64,000 nt of DNA from Siphonodentalium dalli (Eukaryota; Mollusca; Scaphopoda; Gadilida; Siphonodentaliidae): assembly GCA_032622095.1 (NCBI GenBank), contig CP136063.1, positions 120,548,723 to 120,612,722 of the forward strand. The letters run 5' to 3'. A program made the translations under genes and the position numbers. The notes beneath the pieces are model-generated. The model was not told the origin of the DNA. It saw only the letters and a program-made list of their open reading frames with translations, and searched no databases. This document shows positions 21,938 through 33,243 of the stretch, one piece after another. The first letter of the stretch is position 1; each line of letters opens with the position of its first letter.

Positions 21938-22945
21938 CGAGAGGCCGATCACGATCGGCAGATGTTAACCCATCCCTTGGCGATAAAAATTTACTATGAT
22001 CAGAATCATAAATGAGAGTTTTGGTTTTGAATTATAGAGTATACTGTATGTACTATTATAGACAAATGTACATAACACAAATTATTGGAATGTATGGGTC
22101 ACAGGCATTTATATAAGAGAATGCACTGGTACAGGATATGTAATGCTAAACCACCACACCACAGCCTTGGGTTAAATGTGAAACGTGTGAGCTGAACATG
22201 GAATAATATAGCAGAGCGTCAACAAATCTCAGGAATTGTTTATGTTGAACAATGACCTCTCTATTAAACCAATATTAAACAATTATAATGACCTCAGACC
22301 ATCTGAAGATATAACTCTGCAGCACAGATGTCCAAGTCTACTGCTAATATCATGTGATGTTTATTGTTGAATCTTTATTTTAAATTAGATACCATAGCCT
22401 TCTTTATCAGATTATTTGCACATTGGCATAAGAGACATCAGAAAATGATATAGTCTTATCAATAGCTCCAAAGGAATGGCATGGAATTGGTGAATTTGAT
22501 TTAATGTTGCTCCAAACAGATTTACCAGTACATAACACAAGATTTTGGACCGATTTAAACAAATTTGGTGTGGTAATTCGGGGTACCCTTGGCAAAGTTA
22601 TAATGGTGTTAGTTTTTCAAATTTTCAAACTTAAAAAAATAATTGTTTTTAATTATTAAAAACGAGAGGCCGATCACGATCGGCAGATGTTAACCCATCC
22701 CTTGGCGATATAAATTTACTATGATCGTATAAATGAGAGTTTTGGTGTTGAATTATAGAGTATACTGTTTATGTACTATTATAGACAAATTTACATCACA
22801 CAAATTATTGGAATTTATGGGTCACTGGCATTTATATAAGAGAATACACTCTTACAGGATCGGTAATGCTAAACCACCACAACCTAATTGTGTTAGTTTT
22901 TTCAAATTGGTTTAACTTAAAAAAAATTGTTTTTAATTATTTAAA
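21938..22945. repeat. duplicated 220-bp unit with MITE fragment
   Basis: acgagaggccgatcacgatc + ggcagatgttaaccca begins near 21,938 and again near 22,662 (offset about 724). Both copies run about 220 bp into tataagagaatgcactgg-like MITE sequence and gctaaaccaccac. A second duplicated block, gtgttagtttt(t)tcaaa...ttgtttttaatta, lies at about 22,604-22,660 and 22,892-22,945. ggccgatcacgatcggc is itself palindromic. Confidence 0.8.
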
Positions 22946-23094
22946 AAAAAGATTGGGAACCTTTTTATCAAAGTGTATCATAATCATCAATATCTAAATG
23001 AAAACCAATGAAAGAGTCACTGACATTTTTTTTATTATTATTATTATAAAACATAAAAATAAAAAAAATAAAATTATTTTTTTCAAATTTGTTT

Positions 23095-23260
23095 TCGAAA
23101 AAGGGTCATAACTCCTTTAAATAAATTGGATCGAAACCATATTCAAACTCAAACTGTATTGTGGGCTGAGAAACTCATATACAAAATTTGGTTCCGATCA
23201 AATAGAAAATGTTAGAGTTATCGCATTATGCCTAAAGTGTACTTGCAGAGTACAAGAAAA
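23095..23260. repeat. PyGA-type repeat fragment
   Basis: Contains agggtcataactcctttaaa, cgaaaccatattcaaactc and aaactcatatacaaaatttg, the same family as at 23,690 and 24,770. Confidence 0.7.
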
Positions 23261-23689
23261 ATATATCAAACCTGGTGTGCCCCTTTAATATTTCAATTCA
23301 CATTTGTAATCAATTGAAATTAATGTCCAACAAATTTACTAAACACAATCACATTATTAATCTCCAATAGTAATGCTATTAAACAATGAAACCAGATTAT
23401 GCCTTTAAGATGGAATTTAAATAACCATGCATATAAAATATATAGTAGAAACATTCCATCTATGCTATCCCCAGCATATGGCCAGAGATACTTTATAGAG
23501 TATAAAGTATATACAGAGATAGTATATGATATGGCCAACACATGCTAGTAGTTAATTATCTCAATGCAAGACAGAGAGACAATTCATGGCATTGTAACTG
23601 GATACTAACTCTGTGTGAGAAGACAAATTCAAACCTGATTTATTAGATTCTATTTGGACAGTGCAACTGGGTATCTTTGATATATTTTA

Positions 23690-25330
23690 GCCATAAATAA
23701 AATAATCAAAAGACCATAACTCCATTAAAATATATCGGATCAAACCCATATTCGAACTCGACCTGTATTTTGAGTTGAGAAACTCACATACAAAATTTGG
23801 TTCCTATCAGTTGAAAAATTGTAGATTTATCGAAACATGCATGATTTCTATGTCAAAGGGCCATAACTCCCTTAAAAAATATTGGATCAAACCCATATTT
23901 GAACTCGATATGTATTTTGGACTGAGCAACTCACATACTAAATTTGGTTATGGTCAGATGAATTTTTTTTTAATTATGGCAGAATGCATGAATTCTAAGT
24001 TGAAAAAGGGCCATAACTCCCATAACCCATATACAAAATTTGGTTTCGATCGGATAGAAAATGTTTGAGTTATCGCATTACTCGTAAAGTGTCTACGGAC
24101 AGACGGACAGACAGACGGACAGACGGACCAACGACGAGTGGTCAATCCGGGCAACGACACTATGTTTACCATACTATGGTATGGGTAAACATAAAAAGGG
24201 ACACATTGGGAATCTTTTTAATCAACTTGTATCATAATCATCAATATCTAAATGAAAACAAGTGGTCAATCCGGACATCACAATAAGTGTACCATACTAT
24301 GGTATAGGTACACATAAAAATCTAAATAAATTAATGAATCAATAGGGGCAAAGAGGGTGTCAAAATAAACCAATATAAAATGAGACATGGTATCAGACAG
24401 ATGAAAGTATCAGGAATGTTGAGATGTGTTAATCTTTAACTACAGAAATCCATGCAAGTGAATGAGGAGAAACCTGGAGATATAACAGAAGAATTATTAA
24501 TTGAAATTTCAAATGAGAACATCCCCAGAAATGAATAATAGACTATTCCAATTAAAACATTAGAACTGAATGGGACAGTCCATTGAATCATGATTGGGTT
24601 ACACTTACAGCTTCACCACCATCATAGAGCTATGTTGTATAATACAGTGGCTAAAAATAACTAATATTTCAATAAGAGATCACTACTGCAGTCTCTCATA
24701 TTGCAATTAAGCTGCATTATTGGTAGTTAATTGTAATCTACCTGGGTTATCAAAAACTCAAATCTGTTCAATTCTTAGTTGAAAAAGGGCCATAACTCTG
24801 GTATAACAAATCAGATCTAACCCATATTCGAACTTGATCTGTATTTTGATTTGAGAAACTCACATACAAAATTTGGTTTTTATCAGTTGAAAAATTGTAG
24901 ATTTATCGAAACATGCATGAATTCTATGTCAAAGGGCCATAACTCCATTAAAAAATATCTGATCAAACCCATATTCGAACTCGATATGTATTTTGGGCTG
25001 AGCAACTCGCCTACCAAATTTGGTTACGGTCAGATGAATTTTTTTTTAGTTATGGCAGCATGCATGAATTCTAAGTTGAAAAATGGCCATAACTCTGTAA
25101 CAAAATCTCGGATCAAACCCAAATTCGAACTCGATCTGTATTTTGGGCTGAGAAACCCATATACAAAATTTGGTTTCGATCGGATAGAAAATGTTTGAGT
25201 TATCGCATTACTCGTAAAGTGTCTACGGACAGACAGACGGACAGACAGACAGACGGACGAACGACGAGTGGTCAATCCGGGCAACGACACTATGTTTACC
25301 ATACTATGGTATGGGTAAACATAAAAAGGA
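23690..25330. repeat. PyGA-type repeat, two long tandem copies
   Basis: Copies at about 23,690-24,190 and 24,770-25,320 (offset about 1,076) share internal 125-130-bp subunits (gggccataactcc..., caaacccatattcgaactcg, tgtattttgggctgag, aaatttggtt). Each ends in a gacagacggacagac run, tggtcaatccgggcaacgac and the palindrome accatactatggtatgggta. Frames of 70-115 codons on both strands are translations of this repeat. Confidence 0.88.
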
Positions 25331-27260
25331 TACAAGGGTTGACCTTAGGAAATTTTGAACGTGATATACCAGGTTTGAAATGTTGAATGCGGGCACCGAA
25401 ACTTAAGCCTGTGGTGAATATTAATAACATATACTCTAACATTATGTGACTTTTCAATTCTGTGTAGTCTAGTTAAAGTTTGTGTTACAGCAGTGTATGT
25501 AATCAGTTGTGATATTTTAATTATGAGTTAAATTTGTATAATAAATAGAGTGTTTTTGAGTGGGTACCAAACAATTAACCCAGTAATGACGGTCTATTTT
25601 CTGGTCACTCAGCACTCAAGAGATAACACTAGGTATCCTCAAATTAATGACAAAATATAAATTACTCACAAAGTATAATATTTACATAGCCTGTCTGTGT
25701 TACACTAAATCCTAATTGGTGATTGGTCAACTGCCAATTGGGTCAAACAGTTTACATCCAAATAAGGCAGAGATCTCTCGAGTGTAACGAACAGGAAGTT
25801 ACAATTTGTTGACCTAATCTGACCTAATCATAAAAAGAGGCCAGCAGAATAATTAGATTGCTTTTCAAAGTTCATATGAAGCCAGTTATTTATATCGATC
25901 ATGTTATCGTAGCTAAGAGTTTGGAAATCCTATATCGGGCTGACTTAATGTGCTGCATGGGCTAGTCTAAAATTATCGGCCATTTTGTGAAAGTAAATAA
26001 AACTAATTTTTTTTAGGGAATAAATCATTAAAATGCTATATAGATATAAGAAATGAAGGTAGTGGGTGGGTGTGTTATTGTGGGATATGCCACTGTGGTC
26101 ATTTGGGGCACATTTAGTGTAAACCGCTTTCTGCCGTATCCTCCAATAACACACACAACCACTACATTCATTTCTTAATTATCAATGCCAAAATAAATGT
26201 ACAAGAAGAAACTCTTGTTTTAATTAAGTTTAAGCATTTATAACAAAAAAGTTGCCTTATAATGCATTATAGTAAATTTGTCCTAAAGTATTTGGCTACA
26301 ACTCATAAACTTAAAGTGATATGGAACACCTCAGCGGGGTGATCAAATGGAAATGGAGAATAATCTTGATTAAAGAAGTTAATTTTACAAATATTATATC
26401 CAAATTGACAACACTCGCCGTCATTCTTATATATTAATTAAATGCAGTATCTCTCGGTGGAAAAATAGTTTCTGTTAGTTTATCTCCAATAGTTGCATCC
26501 CAAATCTAGAAGTAAATATTTACAATTGGGCGTAGTTCGGACGATGTTTTCTATGGAATGGTACTGTCGATTTGCTTGGGATTTTCGGCGATGTTTGTAG
26601 AATGCTACAATCCTCCAGTTGGCATAGCACAAAAATACTAAATTATCAAGTTTCTCGCACCGAATAAGTCCATAATATATCTTTAATAGAAACAAGATTA
26701 TTTCTTATAATATAATCCCAGTATTGGTCAAGAACATCTAACTTCCCCAATATATTTCATAAAATTATAGAAGTTCTTTATGAGGAACAATAATGTGTTG
26801 GGAACAAGCACCTGTCAATCATGCCTCCAGATGCAGAGGAACTTCATTTTCATCCTTTTCATTGGTCAGTCTATTAAAATCAACATAGCTGGCATCTTTC
26901 AAACACATGAGGGGCTGATGGCCGGAAACTAGTCTACATACCTGTATTTCTGGAAGAGTGACCGACACCATCAATCAATTGCAATTAATTTTATCGACTT
27001 ATCATTTTAATCACTAAATAAGCAACAACCATTTGTTTTTCAATTGTGACAGCTTGTGATTAATATTATAGTGTCATCTCCATAAAGTAATGGTGGAAAG
27101 TTCATGGTCATCTGACAAAAAATTTGCTGACAGGATCCAGAAAGCGATTAGTGATTAAATTTCTTGACAAAGTTTTCACCACACGACATCCAATATCAAG
27201 CAATTTGTCTCAGACAGAATTAGCTAAAATCAAGTAAACAAAATAACAATTCTTAAAATC
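25331..27260. other. UTP3 intron; one long hairpin
   Basis: An inverted repeat at about 26,047-26,177 has 38-bp arms with several mismatches (taagaaatgaaggtagtggg...). Otherwise nothing is recognised. Confidence 0.5.
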
Positions 27261-27267
27261 ATCTTAC

Positions 27268-27327
27268 CTGTTCTTGGTCAGATTCAACATCTATGGTAAT
27301 TTTTTTATGTCCTTTGTTAAGCAGAAT
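27268..27327 (-). CDS. UTP3: UTP3 exon b
   Basis: A 60-bp phase-0 exon, flanked on the minus strand by ttttattttcag and the donor gtaaga. It encodes ILLNKGHKKITIDVESDQEQ, which continues directly from NREK of exon a. The family has a similar short basic-to-acidic stretch after its DEVDEFH motif. It is too short to identify alone; the call rests on phase, strand, splice signals and position between neighbouring exons. Confidence 0.85.
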
Positions 27328-27809
27328 CTGAAAATAAAAATTAATTATGACAAGAGGTTTCATCAAGGAACGTTACAGTCCCTGACTTGTTGAATTCAAA
27401 TATGAATAGAAGAGCGGAAATCTTAACATGCAGTTATCACACTGGGCAAGGCATGGTTGTATCACTCTGTGATAATCATCTATAAGGCAATCATGTTAGC
27501 ACGCAATGGAAAATTTAACAAGAGAGTCAATGCCTGTTGGGACCCTTGCCTGACTGTAAAGACTTAGAAGACTGAAACTTTGAAGACTTTGAAGTCCGTA
27601 TTTGTCAAAATACTTGAAAATAAGTGGTGCAACACTCAAATTAAAATTAAATGTCCAGACTGACACACAAACACACACAGTATAAATAATTTTTGGAAGG
27701 AATATTAAATCGGCTCCTTCTGGATTATAACCGATCCTGTTTGACCATCTCTGATATATAATATATACATATATATATACATAGTGTTAAAAGACACTAA
27801 TTGTATTTA

Positions 27810-30800
27810 CTCTAGTAGCTCATGGTGGTTTTGTATGCACTTTTATGTCCAGAGCAAAACTCTTCATGAATCCACTAATTGAAGGTACACGAACAATATT
27901 TGGTTGGTGACACATTTCCCATTGAGGGCGAAATGGGTCAAATGGCCACGCCCCTTTTTTGCACGAAGTACTACCAACCGCCGTGACTATATCTCCAGAA
28001 CCGTTCGACATAGGGGGTCGTGTGACCACTCAAAATGTGCGGAATGGCCACATTATGGGGAGTCAGTAATACATTTTCATATCCAAAAGTCAATGGTTTT
28101 GAAGATAATTGCCAAAAACCAAAAACAATCCATTTTAAGGGCCCAATTTTGGGGTTCAGCACTTTTATCTCAAAGCTGAGCCCCCCAATTCTAATTTTAT
28201 TGATCTATATCCATCGGTACCACATATAGGTATAATTTATGTACCATTATCGGATGGGATTGACCTTCAAGGATCTCTTGACCCTGAAAATCGATATTAT
28301 GGGGGGTCAGTAATACATTTTCATGTCCAAAAGTCAATGGTTTTTTTAAGATAATTGCCAAAAACCGGTTTCAGCATGTTACGCACCACAATTATACAAT
28401 ACCACCAAGGCCACAGCATATGTAAGACACTATCCGAATTCTCTGATCGACTTAAGAGCACAATTGACCACACACAATGGGATTAGCTGGAAATTGCTGC
28501 TGAGGATGTGTTGACCCCGACACACAACATGAGCTCTTCACGACTGAACATGCCTTGAAAACTGGTGTGCTTTACCAAAAATCAGGTAACAATTGTGCTC
28601 TAATCAACAGAAATGTACAGATTGAACAAAACAGGTTTACAAAATTTGTTATCAACATTTAACAACTGGTCTGATTTAAGTGACCAAGCTATGAAACATG
28701 CTAAACACTTTTACTAAATGGAATGACCAGCTGTTTGCTTCATGCAGCAGCCACATGTTGCGATCCTAAAATGGGTATTGCATATGGGCATAGTAAAACA
28801 TGTTGTAATCAGATGAGAGATGACCATATATAACAGTATATATTTCTGAAGTAATCAATTCTTCCAAAAGGACACCTCATCTCACAAAAAGTTTTAGGAA
28901 ATGATGGAATTAGTTTTGATTGGCCATGATACTTGCAGCACTTGCAGGTTGGAGAAGATGAGGGTCTATAATTTCACTAACATAATTATTCATAATAGGT
29001 AATAGCCCTCATAACTTACCATTTTAAAGATATTTTCATTTTCAATACCACCCCAGGTTAAGTGGTCCTGGTAATTTTATATTATGCTGATGGGTACTGC
29101 TGGATTGCTATGATGTTTGTAGGTCAAAGCGATTCTGTTAAGTACCATCATTTTACCTAAAGTTGGTTATTTTTGCATTGTTTGGCTAATCCAAGCAATT
29201 TGTGCAAAAGTCAGTGTCTGTATGAAACATTTAAGAACATATATACTTCAAAATATTTAATGTGTACGCTGATGTTTGGTAAACAACAGGAATAATCATC
29301 TCAATTATGGCCAGTTTGTAAAAACCAGCACCCATTATTGAAATATTTCACAATATACCTGAATATACATGTTTTTTAATGTTTTCTACACATAGTGGCT
29401 TATCCTCGATTTGTTCAGATCGCTTTGCTCTACCTGAATATCATACCAAATTTATTAGCATCACCACTAAACTTGGGATGAATACTGCCAAATGAATATA
29501 TTGTGGGCAGTGGAAAAATAATGGTTGAGTCTTTTCTAAATATAATTCTAGTAAAACCTACACAATATCGTCTTGGTCTGATAAGACTCAGAGTCATTTT
29601 TATTTAGGAGTATAGACATGAAGTCCACCAGTCTCATGAAAATTAAATGGGCTCTGCACTAGTAACATATGGGCTCCTGGGACCCATTAATATTGACAAA
29701 TGCAACACAAATGAAAAATACATAGTAACTTTCCTCAAACATAGATTATAACCTGACAATCATTGTGTTAGAATCAGTGTACATAAGTATACGAAGGCAT
29801 GGCCATAGCATGTTTTTGAAAGACCATAAATTCACTAGAATATACATGTAGTTACTGTATGTATATCACACACATAAGGCGACTGACACACATACACGTA
29901 CCTGCATGGTTCACAATATTTGACATGTAAAGTATATATATATATCTCCTGTGCCTATAACATCAAACCAAACGGTTTACAGTACTTTTACTGACATTTT
30001 TGGAGTGGCACATATACATGCATAAAAAATAAGTCAATTTAAAGGGACGAAATGAAAAATAAATTTGTGCAACTATAATGGATATCTATATTGCATTACA
30101 ACATCCAGAAATCTACAAAATCTACAACAACCACAAATCTACAAAATCTACAAAAACATCTGACTATCATAGTCATTGGTAATGTGCTCATTTTTCCTTA
30201 ATAAGTTGAAACATGAGGGAGGATTGCATAGCATGGCTACCTGCATAATGTAGATTTGTATGTATTTATATCTGCATATCAACTGATGCTTGTATTTTTC
30301 TTCTAACTCTCTCTGAGCTCACAACGCAACAGGATGGCATTCAGAATTTCAAGCCCATAAAGCTAGACACTTTAGAATCAAGCTTGCCAAATAAATTTCC
30401 ATGAACCTCACATGAACTCACTCAGTTGAACACAAGGAACGATTGTCAAGTTGGAAAATATTCTGTGTTTATGGAAGCCCTATATTTTTAATGTGTGGAT
30501 TTATTATAACTGGACATGTATTTGTTAGTTTTGAACAGGACAATATATTTTAATATTACTGCAACTGCACCTTTCTTATGACTTATTTTCTTACAAACTC
30601 CCAAATTTGAACCAGAAACAATTTAGGGCAAATATACATCTACGTGTACGTATACATATATCAGGATATAAATATAGGCAATCATGCCAGGCTAGCCATT
30701 ATTTGTTCTAAAATAATGTACGTGTTAAGGAAATTGTAGAACCTTTATACAAAATGGTGATGCAGCCAATCAAAAATTGATGTGGGACTGATAAAGACAC

Positions 30801-31706
30801 AACCTGCTCGACTACCGAATCATACTGATTGATCAAATTGTAGTAACTCAACATTTACTAAACCTACTTGTGGGCTGAGTATAATTCAATTCAACATTAG
30901 AATACCATAAAAACACCCTGTTCTCCCATAAGTTTAAAGAAAATAACACATTGAACTCATTTACAAGTATATTGCTAATGTGATATATGTCATTCCAATT
31001 ATAACCATTTTGGCAGCCATCTCACATCAAAGGCCATGAAATCTAGATAACAAAAGATGAACTACATTCAAATTATATCACCAGGTAACCTTTTTGTAGG
31101 AGTTTTAGGTTACTGATCAAATACCCCATAATTGATGATTTCCTCAACATCTTTGTTATTGGGAAAATGTCTGTTTTTCATTCTACGACCAATATATTCC
31201 ATCCAAAAACCTTATTTTCAGGGTCAATAGCTCCTTGAAGGTCAATCCCATCCGATAATGGTACAGAAAATATCAGAAATGATACCTGTATATGGCACCG
31301 ATGGATATAGGTCAATAAAATTCTAATTGGGGGCTCAGTTTTGAGATAAAAGTGCTGAACCCCAAAATTGGGCCCTTAAAAATGGATTGTTATTGGTTTT
31401 TGGCAATTATCTTCAAAACCATTGACTTTTGGATATGAAAATGTATTACTGACCCCCCATAATGTGGCCATTTCGCACATTTTGAGTGGTCACTCGACCC
31501 CCTATGTCGAACGGTTCTGGAGATATAGTCACGGCGGGTGGTAGTACTTCGAGCAAAAAGGGGCGTGGCCATTTGACTCATTTCGCCCTCAATGGGAAAT
31601 GTGTCACCAACCAAATATTGTTCGTGTACCTTCAATTAGTGGATTCATGAAGAGTTTTGCTCTGGACAGAAAAGTGCATACAAAACCACCATGAGCTACT
31701 AGAGTA
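27810..31706. mobile_element. 3.9-kb element with about 490-bp terminal inverted repeats
   Basis: The left arm, about 27,810-28,292, and the right arm, about 31,210-31,706, are inverted copies. Shared blocks include ctctagtagctcatggtggt, tcccattgagggcgaaatgg, tatctccagaaccgttcgac, aggtcaatcccatccgata and ctggagatatagtcacggcg (on the right arm). Flanking aattgtat and aattgtca may be a decayed 8-bp duplication. Just inside the left arm, 28,296-28,375 repeats 28,058-28,125 directly. The about 2.8-kb core has no coding frame, so the element is non-autonomous. It occupies the UTP3 intron between exons b and a. Confidence 0.85.
28376..31205. other. core of the long-inverted-repeat element
   Basis: AT-rich DNA with no frame worth reporting. 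A small direct repeat (aatctacaaaatctacaa) lies at about 30,110-30,150. It may be captured intron sequence rather than transposon sequence. Confidence 0.5.
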
Positions 31707-32380
31707 ATTGTCACTAAATACAGCAGAAATATTTTTTTAATCTGAAGTGTATGTCACCAGAAAATAAATTGAACAGGAAGTTCATATTCACATATATCCT
31801 TGAATTTATATAGTCCTTTCAATTAAATATGTGGCCTAGATGGTCAACAAAAACAAGACACTGCACAGAAAATTCATGCAAAGGTGTCTTTCTTAGTTTT
31901 CTGAGTTGGATTTATTAAAAAGATATCATAAACTGGCATGCGATAACTGAACAAAACATTTTAGATGGAGATATCTTTCATCCCTTTAATATCTCATCTA
32001 ATATGACGGAGATACAGGTATGGGTGTGTTTACACTCTACAGGTCATAGCAAATCAATATCTGTTGCTCAATCCTCTTTTGAACAATTTGAGATTATATG
32101 TTATGTATTTTTTGTTTGTATTTCTGTTCTGTTTAGTGTTCAAATAAAATATTGTTTAAACCAAATCAATATAAATGAATGGGCAAAACTTGTTAGATAT
32201 CAATATTTTTCAATTCAATATATTTACCTTTCCAAACCAAACAGAAAAGTTGGTCTGAAAGGTGTCAGGTTTTACTGTATTTCTGTGTATAGCTGGTTAT
32301 TTACTTGAGACTTGAGGTTCTATACTTGCATGCATTGTTTTATACTTGTGCGTGAACTTATGTATAATTTGAAAGCTTAC
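31707..32380. other. UTP3 intron, nothing recognised
   Basis: A 101-codon plus-strand frame (32,003-32,308) is AT-rich, lacks motifs, and runs against the transcribed strand. Confidence 0.4.
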
Positions 32381-32385
32381 AGTAC

Positions 32386-32527
32386 CTTTTCACGGTTTGC
32401 ATGGAACTCATCAACTTCATCATGATAATGACCATCCGCATCTGGATCAGGAACAACCTCATCCTCATAAGCTCTCTCATCGTCTGAGCCATATGATTCC
32501 ACATTCTTCTTAGAAAAACCCTTTCTT
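32386..32527 (-). CDS. UTP3: UTP3 exon a (N-terminal acidic region)
   Basis: On the minus strand a pyrimidine-rich tract ending cag precedes this 142-bp exon. Its last codon AAG is followed by the donor gtactg. It gives one leftover base, then 47 codons from RKGFSKKNVESYGSDDE to YHDEVDEFHANREK. The DEVDEFH segment corresponds to the conserved N-terminal motif of Sas10/Utp3 proteins (D-x-V-D-x-FH). Because the exon begins in mid-codon, a further upstream exon must carry the start codon. No convincing one was found to the right, where a hAT element and the Ngaro complex lie. Confidence 0.9.
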
Positions 32528-32624
32528 CTGAAAAGAAAATATGTTATGCAACTCAAATAAAATGCTGCTTGGCCACAGCGTTCACCCAAACGGTGGCTTC
32601 ATTCGGAGCAGCAAAATTATAAGT

Positions 32625-33010
32625 AGACAAGGACCATAACTATGGCAAAAAAAGGTGGACCAAACCCAAATTCATACTTGACCTGTATTTCCATGTGGGC
32701 AATCTATATACTTAATTTGAAAAAAATCAGATAACTAAAACTAAAGTTATCATGCAGAAACCATCTAGGATGGACAGACTGATACCAAGATGGACGGACG
32801 GAGGGGGACATCAACAATATGTGTACCATACTATGGTATGGGTACACATGAAAACTACAACCAACATTCCTACAACAATGTTAAGACTATCTCCTCAATC
32901 CTACTGCCAAGCTCAAATCAAAGTAAGGACAAGATGGCTGCCGGCGGCCCTGTTTTATGGCCGAATGACCCCAAAATGACTCCTTCCCATCTCCATGTCT
33001 TCCCATCTCC
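32625..33010. repeat. PyGA-type repeat fragment plus 164-bp-array fragment
   Basis: 32,625-32,850 holds accataactatggc, ggaccaaacccaaattcata, a GACGGACGG run and the terminal palindrome accatactatggtatgggta. 32,930-32,985 (acaagatggctgccggcggc...ggccgaatgaccccaaaatg) is an inverted fragment of the array at 49.9-51.3 kb. Confidence 0.75.
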
Positions 33011-33243
33011 ATGACTTTGTGCACACGTACAGACATAACATTGTTCATTTTCTACCAAAGATAGTTCCATGTTACTTGAAAAAAAATGGTCCAAACTAAA
33101 AAGTGAATATTTGCTGATTTTTATGTCATGTTTGTGAGAGAAAAATCCAATATTTCTGATAATGTCAGTGGTTACAATAGTAACAATTAAACAAGGAAAC
33201 GCAGCAGATGTGCTCAGGAAGGTCAGAGTTAACATTATGGGTT

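Larger units (their letters stand above)
5528..32527 (-). other. UTP3: UTP3/SAS10 gene, partial, seven exons seen
   Basis: Gene-level span. Seven minus-strand exons join in consistent phase to encode about 225 residues. UTP3/Sas10 is a nucleolar protein of the U3 small-subunit processome needed for 18S rRNA maturation. Family marks seen in order are an acidic N-terminus with DEVDEFHANREK, a serine/aspartate-rich stretch, LPDSRAWGTRRHKYYG, an acidic helix with LAMQKKMAEELDEQDFGLEI, then KDLSKMSKKEKLA joined to LLKKQAPEFLTLIDDYKEK. The last part opens the Sas10/Utp3/C1D domain. The rest of that domain and the basic C-terminus should lie beyond the left edge. A start-codon exon upstream of 32,527 was not found. 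Exons are 57-142 bp; introns are 2.4-5.9 kb and consist almost wholly of repeats. I am confident of the family and less sure that the copy is intact, because the ends are missing. Confidence 0.9.

Noticed and set aside
23775-25386. Several 70-115-codon frames with RTDRRTDG-type strings
   Set aside because: They are translations of the GACA/GACG run and flanking PyGA-type repeat, present in both strands and all copies.
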